In this document: in pieces, positions 19,831 to 29,182 of the stretch
Numbering within the stretch: the first letter of the stretch is position 1
Layout of the letters: each line of letters opens with the position of its first letter
Source: an uncultured Pelagibacteraceae bacterium
GTDB lineage: Bacteria; Pseudomonadota; Alphaproteobacteria; Pelagibacterales; Pelagibacteraceae
Direction of reading: 5' to 3'
DNA: 64,000 nucleotides
NCBI GenBank assembly: GCA_902573295.1
Contig: CACGJB010000001.1
Location: forward strand, 119,815-183,814
Translations under genes and position numbers: made by a program
The notes under the pieces: generated by a model
Seen by the model: only the letters and a program-made list of their open reading frames with translations
What the model was told of the DNA's origin: nothing
Database searches by the model: none

Positions 19831-20655
19831 ATGGATATTAAAGCTTTTAAAATGGACGGTTTAGGCAATGATTTTGTCATCATAGATAATAGGCAAACAA
19901 TTACAAATTTGACGAAAGAGCAAATAATAAAGATTTGTGACAGAAAATTTATTGGTTGTGACCAACTAATATTGATTAAAAAAAATGATATTTCAGATGC
20001 TTCACTAGAATTTTATAATTCAGATGGAGGAATGTCTGGTGCGTGTGGAAATGGTACGCGATGTATTGCTGATTTATTGAGCAAAGAAAATAACAAAAAA
20101 GAAATTGTCCTAACAACTTTATCTGGAAAATTAAAATCAAATATTGTTGGAGAAAAAATGGTTTCTACAGAAATAGGTGTTGCAAAAACAAAATGGGATG
20201 AGATTCCATTGTCTAAAGAATTAAATACGAATAATTTAGGAATTAAAATTAATGATAAAAATAATAACGAATTTTCTGGTGGAACTGCTGTAAATGTTGG
20301 AAACCCACATGTAGTTTTTTTTGTTGATAATAACGAGAATTTTGAAATGGAAAAAATTGGACCAAAAATCGAAACCCACTCTCTATTCCCAGAAAAATGT
20401 AATGTTACTTTAGCAACTGTTGTTAACAAAGAATTGATAAAAGTTAGAGTGTGGGAAAGAGGAGCTGGGCTTACCAAAGCTTGTGGAACTGCAGCTTGCG
20501 CAACGGCTTTTGCTGCAAAACAAAACAGACTGGTAAATGATAAAGTTGATATTGAATTTTCTACAGGTAGATTGACAATTTCAATTGATGAAAACAATAG
20601 TATTCATATGAAAGGACCAGTTTCAGATATTGAGGAGATAAATTTTAAAATTTAA
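19831..20655 (+). CDS. dapF: Diaminopimelate epimerase
   Basis: DapF (274 residues) converts LL- to meso-diaminopimelate for lysine and peptidoglycan synthesis. The two catalytic cysteines are in DGGMSGACGNGTRC (N-terminal half) and GLTKACGTAACA (C-terminal half), and the start MDGLGNDFVIID is typical. It is the first gene of a two-gene plus-strand unit; its stop codon overlaps the ftsY start by one base. It is transcribed away from ffh. Confidence 0.96.
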   Translation: MDIKAFKMDGLGNDFVIIDNRQTITNLTKEQIIKICDRKFIGCDQLILIKKNDISDASLEFYNSDGGMSGACGNGTRCIADLLSKENNKKEIVLTTLSGKLKSNIVGEKMVSTEIGVAKTKWDEIPLSKELNTNNLGIKINDKNNNEFSGGTAVNVGNPHVVFFVDNNENFEMEKIGPKIETHSLFPEKCNVTLATVVNKELIKVRVWERGAGLTKACGTAACATAFAAKQNRLVNDKVDIEFSTGRLTISIDENNSIHMKGPVSDIEEINFKI

Positions 20656-21572
20656 TGGGAATTTTTGAAAAATTTAAATCAGGTTTTAAAAAAAGTGCCT
20701 CAGCTTTTACAACGGGTTTAAGAGATATAGTTGTAAAAAAAGAGATTGATGACAAAACATTAGACAAAATTGAAGAATACTTAATTCAATCCGATGTTGG
20801 TATTGTTTCTGCTTCAGAAATAAGAGAAATAATTGCTCAAACAAAAATTGATCCCAATAAAGATTTAACCGACGAAATAAATAATATTTTAAAAAATTAT
20901 ATTATTTCAATTATGAAACCTTTAGAAAATATTGAATTCTTCAAAAAAAAAGAAAAATTAAATGCAACATTAATTTCAGGTGTCAATGGTGTTGGAAAGA
21001 CAACTACTATTGGAAAAATAAGCAAAATATTAAAAGGTAATGGAAACAAAGTAATGCTAGCTGCATCAGATACTTTTAGAGCAGCAGCTATAGAACAACT
21101 AGAAAATTGGGCAAACAAAGTTGATGTTCAAATTACAAAATCATCTCAAGGTTCTGATCCTGCATCAGTTGCTTACAAGGCTATTGAAGAAGCATTAAAC
21201 AATAATTTTAACCAAGTTTTAATTGATACAGCTGGAAGACTACAAAATAAAAAAAATTTGATGGAAGAATATAAAAAAATTGCAAACGTTACTAAAAAAA
21301 TTGATCCTGATGCTCCTCATGATGTTATTTTAGTTTTGGATGCAACTTCTGGCCAAAATGTAATTAATCAAGTTGAAGAATTTAATAAAATTATTCCAAT
21401 AACTGGTCTTATTATGACAAAATTAGATGGCACAGCAAAAGGAGGTATTCTTTTAGCTGTTGCTAAAAAATATAAACTACCAATTATTGCACTTGGATTA
21501 GGTGAAAAAGAAGATGATTTACAAATTTTTGAGGCCGAAAAATTCGCAGAGGCATTTACTCAAATTAATTAA
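20655..21572 (+). CDS. ftsY: Signal recognition particle receptor FtsY
   Basis: FtsY (305 residues) is the SRP receptor GTPase that docks Ffh at the membrane. The NG domain shows GVNGVGKTTTIGK at 109-121, DTFRAAAIEQL, DTAGRLQNKKNLMEE and TKLDGTAKGG. The acidic A domain of E. coli FtsY is missing; only a short basic-amphipathic N-terminus (GIFEKFKSGFKKS) precedes the N domain, as in many Alphaproteobacteria. It overlaps dapF by one base and ends tail-to-tail with the next minus-strand gene, overlapping by eight bases. Confidence 0.96.
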   Translation: MGIFEKFKSGFKKSASAFTTGLRDIVVKKEIDDKTLDKIEEYLIQSDVGIVSASEIREIIAQTKIDPNKDLTDEINNILKNYIISIMKPLENIEFFKKKEKLNATLISGVNGVGKTTTIGKISKILKGNGNKVMLAASDTFRAAAIEQLENWANKVDVQITKSSQGSDPASVAYKAIEEALNNNFNQVLIDTAGRLQNKKNLMEEYKKIANVTKKIDPDAPHDVILVLDATSGQNVINQVEEFNKIIPITGLIMTKLDGTAKGGILLAVAKKYKLPIIALGLGEKEDDLQIFEAEKFAEAFTQIN

Positions 21573-22128
21573 TTAAAGTACTGGAAATTAAAGGTTTATA
21601 AAAACCACATTTGTAATGTTCTTTAAATTCAAAATGTCCACAATTTTTAGCTATCGAAGATATAATAAAATCAAATTTTCCATTTATAGGATAAAGCTCT
21701 AACCTTTTTTCAACAATATCAAATTTAAAATTAGCTTTTAGACTTTTTACAGCACTAATCATCACCAGAGTTTTGTTATCTTTTAAAAGATAATATGCAA
21801 AATCATCTGGAAAAACTGGGAAATCATACTCTTGTAAAAAATATTTTGCTGTTTTGGGAAACCATTCATAAGAAATTAATGGCAAAGACTCTTTCGTTTT
21901 GTAGTTATAAATATAAAGATCTTTTGGAAAATCATTAATATAATTTGAATTTTCTCCTCGAGCTAAGACAGCTTTTTCACGAGTTTTAAAATATAATGCA
22001 AAATTTTCATCATGCGAATTCATTTGATCAATATGAAAAAGGCTGTCTACAGATGCTAAATTTTCTTTGGCATTTGATAAATTATTTAAAGAAAAAAGAA
22101 CAATAAAAAATAAGAAAAAATTTTTCAT
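21565..22128 (-). CDS. Exported protein of unknown function
   Basis: I do not recognise this 187-residue protein. It has a clear Sec signal peptide (MKNFFLFFIVLFSLNNLSNA, cleavage probably after residue 20) and a mature part with no membrane segment. Two cysteines near the C-terminus (NCGHFEFKEHYKCGFY) could form a disulfide. It is probably periplasmic. The stop codon overlaps the end of ftsY on the other strand, and 48 bases separate it from the upstream hydrolase gene. Confidence 0.75.
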   Translation of the reverse strand: MKNFFLFFIVLFSLNNLSNAKENLASVDSLFHIDQMNSHDENFALYFKTREKAVLARGENSNYINDFPKDLYIYNYKTKESLPLISYEWFPKTAKYFLQEYDFPVFPDDFAYYLLKDNKTLVMISAVKSLKANFKFDIVEKRLELYPINGKFDFIISSIAKNCGHFEFKEHYKCGFYKPLISSTLIN

Positions 22129-22176
22129 AAATTAAATTAAAAAAAAAATTTGAATTATCTTTGTTTAGATTGTGGC

Positions 22177-22995
22177 TTAATTTAAACTATCAACAAACGA
22201 TTTAAGAGCTAATACAAGTTTATCATCATATTCCATCATATGATCGTCATATTTTGTAAAATATGAATATTTAGGTTCACTTGCTAAATTATAAATTTTT
22301 TTACCCATCCAAAATGGAACTATTTGGTCAGCCTCACCATGCATTACTAATACTGGAATATTAATATTTTTAATTTTTTCATTATTTTCATACTTATCTT
22401 TTAAAATTAAACCTACTGGAATATATGGATAAAAATTTTTCGCTGCCTCTATCATTGATGTAAAGGGCGTTTCTAAGATTAATCCTGCAAAATTTTTATT
22501 CTGAGTAATTTCAGTAGCAATGCCAGTTCCTAATGACTCCCCATAAATAATTATATCTTCTTCTTTTAGACCTTTTTCTTTAAGCCAGTTTATTGTACTA
22601 GCACCGTCTATATAAAGACCCTCCTCACTTGGTTTTCCTTTATTGCCGCTAAACCCTCTCCATGCAATAATTAAAAAATTAACATCCATGTCTTTAAAAT
22701 GATTTAACTTATGGATTCTGTTTTCAAGTGTCCCTGCATTTCCATGAAAATAAACTATTGTTTTATAACTTTTTAAATTTTTATTATGAAACCAGCCTAA
22801 AAGATTAATATTATCTGTTGTTTTGATATTAACTTTTTCAATGTTAACTTCTAAATTATCTCCAGAATAATTATTCTCATGAGGATGATACATTAAATTT
22901 CTTTGAAAAAAGAATAAGAAAATTAAAACAATTAAGTAAATAGCAACAATACCAATTAATAATTCCAAAAAAAAATTCCTACGTTTTATTTTCAT
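22177..22995 (-). CDS. Membrane-anchored alpha/beta hydrolase (BEM46/ABHD13-like)
   Basis: This 272-residue protein starts with a basic stretch and one transmembrane anchor (residues 9-30, ELLIGIVAIYLIVLIFLFFF), followed by a serine hydrolase domain: FHGNAGT oxyanion motif, nucleophile S154 in YGESLGTGIA, HGEADQIVP acid region, and a C-terminal DDHMMEYD histidine. The substrate is unknown. It overlaps the MFS gene by 17 bases. The anchor places the domain on one face of the inner membrane, probably the periplasmic side by the positive-inside rule. Confidence 0.85.
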   Translation of the reverse strand: MKIKRRNFFLELLIGIVAIYLIVLIFLFFFQRNLMYHPHENNYSGDNLEVNIEKVNIKTTDNINLLGWFHNKNLKSYKTIVYFHGNAGTLENRIHKLNHFKDMDVNFLIIAWRGFSGNKGKPSEEGLYIDGASTINWLKEKGLKEEDIIIYGESLGTGIATEITQNKNFAGLILETPFTSMIEAAKNFYPYIPVGLILKDKYENNEKIKNINIPVLVMHGEADQIVPFWMGKKIYNLASEPKYSYFTKYDDHMMEYDDKLVLALKSFVDSLN

Positions 22996-24217
22996 ATTTT
23001 TTTCTATTTAATATTAAAAAAAATATATAAGAAATAATACTTAAGATTAAGAAAACTGAAAAAGCTGATTTAAACGCAAATATTTCTGTGTGACCCATGC
23101 CTTTAACAATATCTATCACTAAGCCCATTAGCCATTGCATTATGAATGTTCCCGCAAATATTAATAAATTAAATGAAGTTAGTGCTTTACCTGCAGAATA
23201 ACCTGAAAAAGAAAGGCCCACAGCTGGCTGTGTAACTGATAAAAAAATTGAACTTAAAATAAATAAAGTTATGTAGAATGCACCCGCTTTTGGCCCTAGC
23301 AATATAATCACAAACATTACAGAAAAACTAATTGGTAAACCTAATTTAAGTATTCTTTTTGCAGTAAAACCTATACCTGAAATTTTTGGTAAAAAATAAC
23401 CCCACAAAAAAAATGATACTAACATAGTTACATTGATCCAAAACAATCCTGTAGCGCTTTGAAGTGGTGTATAGCCAGCAACTCTAGTCATCCATGGGCC
23501 TGCCCATAAAGTTTGTATAGCCATTAAGCCCCCATAATTAAATAAACCCATTGGAATTACACTTATAAAAAATCTATTTTTCCAAACTTCTGATAAAGTT
23601 CCAATATTACTTGGGTCTTCTAACTCTTTATTTTTAGTTAAATTCCATTTTGGAATGAAAACTAACATTAAAAAAATGCTAATTAAAATTAAGATAGCGA
23701 TACCACCAAATATCCATCTCCATCCGAAACTAGGCAATAAAAGTTGCACAGGCAGTGTGGATGACAAAAAACCTAATGATGCAATCATTAGCATCCATGA
23801 GTTTGCTCTTTGTTGTTGGTTTTCTGCATACCATATTCTGTAACCAGTTAATGGAGCCATTAAACAAGCGCTAACACCCACACCGATTAGAATTCGTGAA
23901 ATTAATAATCCTGAAAAGCTTTCAGCTAAAGCAAATGATACAGTTCCAACTAATGCAATCAATAAAAAAGAAGAGACAATTTTTTTTGGTCCATATTTAT
24001 CTAACAAATATCCAAGAGGTATTTGCATACAAGCAAAACCCAAGAAATAACCTCCAGCTAACAATCCTAAATCAGCTGCTAACAAATTAAATTCTGAGGT
24101 TAATACGGGGGAAAGTGTTGCAGTAATTGCACGCAACAAACATGATAAAAAATAACCAACTGCAAATACAAAAAAAACAATAATAGCCTGTTTTTTTGGT
24201 AAAATATAATTTTCCAT
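22979..24217 (-). CDS. Major facilitator superfamily transporter
   Basis: This 412-residue protein has about 12 hydrophobic segments and the MFS loop signature GYLLDKYGPKK after helix 2. It has no signal peptide. The substrate cannot be deduced; the general look is that of an anion or organic-acid carrier. It begins three bases after dctM1 and overlaps the downstream hydrolase, so it is probably co-expressed with the TRAP genes upstream. Confidence 0.85.
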   Translation of the reverse strand: MENYILPKKQAIIVFFVFAVGYFLSCLLRAITATLSPVLTSEFNLLAADLGLLAGGYFLGFACMQIPLGYLLDKYGPKKIVSSFLLIALVGTVSFALAESFSGLLISRILIGVGVSACLMAPLTGYRIWYAENQQQRANSWMLMIASLGFLSSTLPVQLLLPSFGWRWIFGGIAILILISIFLMLVFIPKWNLTKNKELEDPSNIGTLSEVWKNRFFISVIPMGLFNYGGLMAIQTLWAGPWMTRVAGYTPLQSATGLFWINVTMLVSFFLWGYFLPKISGIGFTAKRILKLGLPISFSVMFVIILLGPKAGAFYITLFILSSIFLSVTQPAVGLSFSGYSAGKALTSFNLLIFAGTFIMQWLMGLVIDIVKGMGHTEIFAFKSAFSVFLILSIISYIFFLILNRKKYENKT

Positions 24218-24220
24218 TAA

Positions 24221-26872
24221 TTAAAAGTTTAAAGATATATCTCTATGAACTGAGTTACACCTTGCAACAAATTTAGCTTGTTCTTTAGTCAATCTGCTTT
24301 GAAGTCTCAGACCAATATTATGTTTGATAACATCATTATATTTAATTAATTCAGGCATTAAATTCTTATTAGCATCATCTCTCCATGAAACTTCTAAATT
24401 GAAAAGATCGAAAGTTTCTGAACTTACTTCAATTAATTTTTGCTCATCCACCTCATCATTATCTATAACAGATATTAGGTCATCTAATTTATTTGCAAAT
24501 TCTTCGGTTCCAGAAATTTCTCCTAGTTTTTCAAAAAGATTATCAATTATTGATATTGCGTTTTCGTAATTTTTATTATCAATATTATATTTTAATTCTT
24601 TTATTTCTGGTGAAAGTTCTTTTAATTTTTCATTATCATTTATAAACATCACTATTTGATCCAGAGTTTCATAAGCTTCATCAACGTTTTTTCTGTATCT
24701 TTTTGTTCTTGTGTTTTTTGCTTTATGCAATATTTCAAACTCTCCATTTTTAGCTTTCCAACTCTCAGGAACTTTATTTTGAAGTTCTTTAATTTCTAGC
24801 TCGTAATTCTCGATCTTTAATTCTAATTTATTTTTATCTGATAAGTTATCATCATCTAAATTTCTAATTTCAGCTTTTGTTTTTTTAATTTTCTGGTCTA
24901 TTTTTCTAATTTTTTTCTCAATTTTTCTTACATTAAAATGCAAGTCCCTATAATCTTTTGTAAATAATTCATATTCTTCTTCCGTCTTTCGGAGTTTTTT
25001 AACAATAGCAAAAGTCCCAAGTGCATTATCAAAATGCTCTTCAAAAATATCTAATTTATCCATTGGAAGATTTGTGGGAGTTAATTTCTGCATGTCTTTT
25101 ATTGCATTAGTAATTCTTTGTTCCTCAGTTTTGTAAATCGCAAATTTGTACTCTTGTAAACAATATTGTAACTTTGGATTCATAGGTGGTGGAGCAACGT
25201 TCGATGTTAAATATGTTCTTGCTGGCAGGTAATTTACTAATGATGGATAGAAACCGACAATTCCAAGACCAATTAATTGTAAAATAATGAATGGAACCAC
25301 ACCTTTCCAAATATTTAAAGTAGTAACAAGTTTTGAAGCAACACCTTTTAGGTAAAACAATGCAAAACCAAATGGTGGTGTTAAAAATGAGGTTTGCAAA
25401 TTTACCCCAATCATTACACCAAGCCAAATTGCACTTACATTAGCTCCTGGTTCAGCTAATAATATTGGAGCAATGATAGGAACAACAACTACAGCTATTT
25501 CAATAAAATCAAGAAAGAAACCTAGTAAAAAAATTACTGCCATTACAACAATAAACTGTGTCCAAAATCCCCCTGGTAAATCTTGAAGAAAATCTCTTAC
25601 TAGCTCTTCACCTCCAAACGCTCTAAATCCAGAGGTTAACATTGCAGCACCTAATAAAATTATAAATACCATTGAAGTCGTTACGCATGTTTCTGTAACA
25701 ACTTCTCTTAAAACATTCTCAATTTTGTATGCTCTCCAGAAACTCCAAATAATTCCTATTAAAAAAGTAATTGTAAAAAATCCCGTTATAAAAATTGCTG
25801 TAAGATCTCTAGTTTCTACCGCTTTTATATTTAAATTATAATTCTTAGATAAAAAATAAATTGGAATGACAGACAAAATAGCAATTATAATTGGATAATA
25901 AGCATCTTTTTTTCCTTTATGTAAACGATAGCCTGCCATCATAGTTGCACCTATTGCTCCAATAGATCCAGCTTGATTAACGGTTGCAATACCTAAAAGT
26001 ATAGATCCTAAAACTGCAAAAATTAATGCAAGAGGAGGAATAATTACTATTAAAACCTTCATCCAAAATTTTGAGTCAAAATTTCCTTTAAATGGAACTG
26101 GGGGAGCTGCCTTGGGATTTAATCTTGCATACACAAATACATAAATCATATACAAACCAACCAACACTAAACCAGGTAATAATGCTCCCAAAAACATATC
26201 TCCTGCAGAAGTAGATCCTACTCTAAATTCTCCAGGCATATTAAATTCACCAGTTAAAATTTTGTAATCAGTCTGGCGCATAGTATTTGCAACGTCTGCT
26301 GCACTAGCTAATTGATCAGCTATGATAATTAATACAATTGAAGGAGGTATAATTTGTCCAAGAGTTCCTGATGAACAAACAATTCCACTTGCTAAACTTT
26401 TATCATATTTATTATTAAGCATTGTAGGTAATGATATTAATCCCATTGCTATTACTGTTGCGCCAACAATACCAGTGGTAGCTGCAAGTAACGCCCCAAC
26501 AAAAATTACTGATATTCCTAAACCTCCAGGGATAGGTCCAAACAACTGCCCCATTGTAACTAAAAGATCTTCCGCAATTTTTGATTTTTGCAGCATAATC
26601 CCCATGAAAATAAATAAAGGAATTGCAATTAAAGTATCAGTTTCTACATCCCAATAGTTACTCCTAAAGTTTGTAATGCCGGCGGTTAACCATTCTTTAG
26701 GGCCATCAACAGCAAAATAAGCACTGCTATCTCCTGCAAATAAATAACCAAAAAAAGCAGCAAGCCCGATTGAAATTATTGCAGACCCAGGTAATGCAAA
26801 AGCTACTGGAAAACCAGAGGCTAATGCTCCAATCATTATAATTACAAGTAATGCTAAAAATAAATGTTCCAT
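24221..26872 (-). CDS. dctM: TRAP transporter large permease DctM with long C-terminal coiled-coil extension
   Basis: Residues about 1-575 form a DctM-type permease with an extra hydrophobic insert near the middle (about 290-400); residues such as GTLGQIIPPSIVLIIIAD and SFLTPPFGFALFYLKGV are family hallmarks. The remaining 300 or so residues are hydrophilic and charged, with long predicted helices, for example VRKIEKKIRKIDQKIKKTKA. Typical DctM proteins have about 430 residues, so this one is twice as long. The extension has no membrane segment. It follows dctQ by three bases and pairs with the TakP-like binding protein at 27.9-29.1 kb. Confidence 0.9.
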   Translation of the reverse strand: MEHLFLALLVIIMIGALASGFPVAFALPGSAIISIGLAAFFGYLFAGDSSAYFAVDGPKEWLTAGITNFRSNYWDVETDTLIAIPLFIFMGIMLQKSKIAEDLLVTMGQLFGPIPGGLGISVIFVGALLAATTGIVGATVIAMGLISLPTMLNNKYDKSLASGIVCSSGTLGQIIPPSIVLIIIADQLASAADVANTMRQTDYKILTGEFNMPGEFRVGSTSAGDMFLGALLPGLVLVGLYMIYVFVYARLNPKAAPPVPFKGNFDSKFWMKVLIVIIPPLALIFAVLGSILLGIATVNQAGSIGAIGATMMAGYRLHKGKKDAYYPIIIAILSVIPIYFLSKNYNLNIKAVETRDLTAIFITGFFTITFLIGIIWSFWRAYKIENVLREVVTETCVTTSMVFIILLGAAMLTSGFRAFGGEELVRDFLQDLPGGFWTQFIVVMAVIFLLGFFLDFIEIAVVVVPIIAPILLAEPGANVSAIWLGVMIGVNLQTSFLTPPFGFALFYLKGVASKLVTTLNIWKGVVPFIILQLIGLGIVGFYPSLVNYLPARTYLTSNVAPPPMNPKLQYCLQEYKFAIYKTEEQRITNAIKDMQKLTPTNLPMDKLDIFEEHFDNALGTFAIVKKLRKTEEEYELFTKDYRDLHFNVRKIEKKIRKIDQKIKKTKAEIRNLDDDNLSDKNKLELKIENYELEIKELQNKVPESWKAKNGEFEILHKAKNTRTKRYRKNVDEAYETLDQIVMFINDNEKLKELSPEIKELKYNIDNKNYENAISIIDNLFEKLGEISGTEEFANKLDDLISVIDNDEVDEQKLIEVSSETFDLFNLEVSWRDDANKNLMPELIKYNDVIKHNIGLRLQSRLTKEQAKFVARCNSVHRDISLNF

Positions 26873-26875
26873 TAT

Positions 26876-27859
26876 TTAATTCTTTAAAAGTTTATGACTG
26901 CTACTCATAAAGTAGCTAGTGAATTGGGTTAACATACTTACTGCAAACACAGCTAAATAAACTGCCATTAGATAAAGTAAATATAATCCGTTTGAACCTT
27001 GCTGCGTAATTTCAAATGAAATTACAGGACCATTAATGATACTGGCTTTGCCCCCCATGCCTAAAAATATTACAATCAAACATAAAGGAATTCCTAGAAT
27101 TAATGACCCAATTGCATTAGTCCATGCTTTTTTACGCTCGCTAAAACCAGTATAAAGAACATCGACTCTAACATGGCCCTCGTGAATTAATGCATAAGCG
27201 CTTGCAAATAAATAAAGGGCTGCATACCAAAAACGAACTAAGTCACCTTGGAATGCTTGTTCATATTGAAAAATAAATCTTGATAATACAATTAAAAATT
27301 CACTTCCAACTACTAAAACTGCTAACCAAATAAACCCTACAGATCTTGTAAAATAACCAATTATAAAAGAAGCTAATATTAAAGGGAAGTGTATATATGT
27401 AATTCTAAAGGCAGGTATTACTAAATTAATTTTAAGTTGTTCACCAAAAATTGGCTCAACTAGTTTTTCTACAACCATAAATGAGATTAAAAAATCTGCT
27501 ACTCCAACAATTAATACAGCCCAGAAAGAAGATCTCACAACGTAGGCTGTAATTTTTGTTAAGATCTCTGAGTCGGTCTGTAATGTTTGTTTTATAGATT
27601 TCAAAACAAAAAATATAACTCCTATGAGAGATGCAAAATAAAATAGTAATTGAATATATGATAAATTTATTGCTAGCCCCTCTAAAGGCTTATTTAATTT
27701 TTTAAATCCAAATAATTCATAATTAGCAAAAAGTTTTTTAACTCCGGGCCAATCAAACCAAACAGTTAAAACATTATTGATTAGAAAAACTAATGTTAAG
27801 GCTAAAATAGAATAACTAAATATTCTTATTAAAATAGATAAGTTATTTTTCGCCATCAT
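26876..27859 (-). CDS. dctQ: TRAP transporter small permease DctQ (long form)
   Basis: This 327-residue membrane protein is much larger than the usual 160-190 residue DctQ. The C-terminal half (about 160-315) has the DctQ pattern, including VRFWYAALYLFASAYALIHE and GHVRVDVLYTGFSERKKAWT. The N-terminal half adds about four hydrophobic segments. Two adjacent ATG codons occur at 27859 and 27856; either may be used. It lies downstream of a strong hairpin that separates it from dctP, and three bases before dctM. Confidence 0.88.
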   Translation of the reverse strand: MMAKNNLSILIRIFSYSILALTLVFLINNVLTVWFDWPGVKKLFANYELFGFKKLNKPLEGLAINLSYIQLLFYFASLIGVIFFVLKSIKQTLQTDSEILTKITAYVVRSSFWAVLIVGVADFLISFMVVEKLVEPIFGEQLKINLVIPAFRITYIHFPLILASFIIGYFTRSVGFIWLAVLVVGSEFLIVLSRFIFQYEQAFQGDLVRFWYAALYLFASAYALIHEGHVRVDVLYTGFSERKKAWTNAIGSLILGIPLCLIVIFLGMGGKASIINGPVISFEITQQGSNGLYLLYLMAVYLAVFAVSMLTQFTSYFMSSSHKLLKN

Positions 27860-27887
27860 ATTAAAAATCTTTTAATGATATATAAAA

Positions 27888-27911
27888 AGAGGGCCCATTT
27901 AAGGGCCCTCT
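27888..27911 (-). terminator. Perfect hairpin between dctP1 and dctQ1, partial terminator
   Basis: Nine base pairs, AGAGGGCCC / GGGCCCTCT, close a six-base loop; on the minus strand the stem is followed by TTTT then ATAT. This is a classical intrinsic terminator shape, lying 20 bases after the dctP stop codon and 28 bases before dctQ. As dctQ and dctM have no other clear promoter, it likely reduces read-through and stabilises the dctP message, giving more binding protein than permease. Confidence 0.8.
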
Positions 27912-27930
27912 AGTAATAATTAGAATTAAA

Positions 27931-29055
27931 TTATACTCCTAATGCTCTATTTCTTTGAGCAACATATGGCCCGTCAGACAAGTTGGTCCAAGCACCAATT
28001 TCCTTACGACCTTTAACAAAGGCAGCGTGTACTTTCTTAGCAAGAGCACTATGTTGTTGAACTTCATCGAAAACTTCAGCAGCACCTTTAGCGAAAGCAT
28101 CGTAAACTTTGTCGTTAAACTTCTCTAGTTTAACTCCACTTTCATTAACTAATCGTGCTAGTGCAGCTCCGTTTTTAGCATTATATTCAGCCATTGTAGT
28201 TGTGTCAGCCCAATCACATGCAGTTTTAATAATTAACTGATCTGATTTTGACAAACTAGTAAACCAAGATTTATTAACTCCACAAGCTAGTGTAGATCCT
28301 GGTTCATGCATTCCTGGATAATAATAATACTTAGCAGCTTCCTGGAACTTCATAGCTTCATCGTTCCAAGGTCCCACCCATTCTGTTGCATCAATTGCAC
28401 CTGACACAAGGTTTTCATAAATTTGTCCACCAGGAAGTGAAATTGGAGAACCACCAAGTTTTCCAAGAACTTGTCCACCTAAACCAGGCATACGCATTTT
28501 TAAACCTTTAAAGTCATTAGCTGATCTAATTTTTTTGTTAAACCAACCACCCATTTGCACTCCAGTGTTACCAGCAGCAAAACTTTGTGTTCCGAAATCA
28601 TCAGTCAATTCATCCCACAACTCTTGTCCACCAGCAAATTTTAACCACGCATTCATTTCAGCATATGTGAAACCAAATGGAACGGCAGTAAAATATCCAA
28701 ATGCAGGGTGTTTTTTAACCCAGTAGTAGTCAGCACCGTGATACATTTGAGAGTTACCTGATGCAACTTCGTCAAACGAGTCAAATGCTTTTACCCTCTC
28801 GTTAGCAGCATAATAAGTAACTTGAATTCTTCCGTCACTCATATCGCTTAATCTTTGTGCAAGTCTTTGTGCACCAGTTCCTAGGCCTGGAAAATCTCTA
28901 GGCCAAGTAGCTACCATAGAAGCTTCAATTCTTTCTTTAGCAACTGCTGGAGCAGATAAAGCAACAGCAGCAACACCAGTCGCAGCTGCAGTTTTAAAGA
29001 ACTTACGTCTTGAAGGTGATCTAGAAACCTTCAATGATTTTTTTTCTTTAATCAT
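27931..29055 (-). CDS. dctP: TRAP transporter substrate-binding protein, TakP-like
   Basis: This 374-residue periplasmic binding protein starts with a Tat signal (SPSRRKFFKTAA, then a hydrophobic stretch ending APAVAKE). The mature part shares many stretches with the 2-oxoacid binding protein TakP of Rhodobacter as I recall it: NTGVQMGGWF, GLKMRMPG, AIDATEWVGPWND and YYYYPGM. A 2-oxoacid or similar carboxylate ligand is therefore likely. I chose the ATG at 29055 because AGAGGAG lies six bases upstream; an in-frame GTG at 29088 has no such site. Confidence 0.92.
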   Translation of the reverse strand: MIKEKKSLKVSRSPSRRKFFKTAAATGVAAVALSAPAVAKERIEASMVATWPRDFPGLGTGAQRLAQRLSDMSDGRIQVTYYAANERVKAFDSFDEVASGNSQMYHGADYYWVKKHPAFGYFTAVPFGFTYAEMNAWLKFAGGQELWDELTDDFGTQSFAAGNTGVQMGGWFNKKIRSANDFKGLKMRMPGLGGQVLGKLGGSPISLPGGQIYENLVSGAIDATEWVGPWNDEAMKFQEAAKYYYYPGMHEPGSTLACGVNKSWFTSLSKSDQLIIKTACDWADTTTMAEYNAKNGAALARLVNESGVKLEKFNDKVYDAFAKGAAEVFDEVQQHSALAKKVHAAFVKGRKEIGAWTNLSDGPYVAQRNRALGV

Positions 29056-29182
29056 TAGTATCTCCTCTTCTTTGTTAATTAACTGCACATAGTAAATTAC
29101 AATTGCGTGTCTGAGTCTAGAGTAAAATAACTTTAAAAGATCGTATTACAATCTGAGGTGGTAAATTAAAGATTAATTAAAA
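29056..29182 (-). promoter_or_regulatory. dctP1 upstream region with palindrome shared with dctP2
   Basis: This 127-base gap precedes the first TRAP operon. It holds a strong ribosome binding site (AGAGGAG), and at 29074-29083 a perfect 10-base palindrome GTTAATTAAC, followed on the plus strand by TG. The same palindrome with TG occurs at 33878-33887 before dctP2, also 14-18 bases from the start codon. Two copies of ATTACAAT lie at 29096-29103 and 29145-29152. I see no convincing -35/-10 pair. An operator or leader role is inference. Confidence 0.4.

Noticed and set aside
29056..29088. GTG at 29088 as the dctP1 start
   Set aside because: It would put 11 residues before the Tat leader and ignore the strong AGAGGAG site that serves the ATG at 29055.
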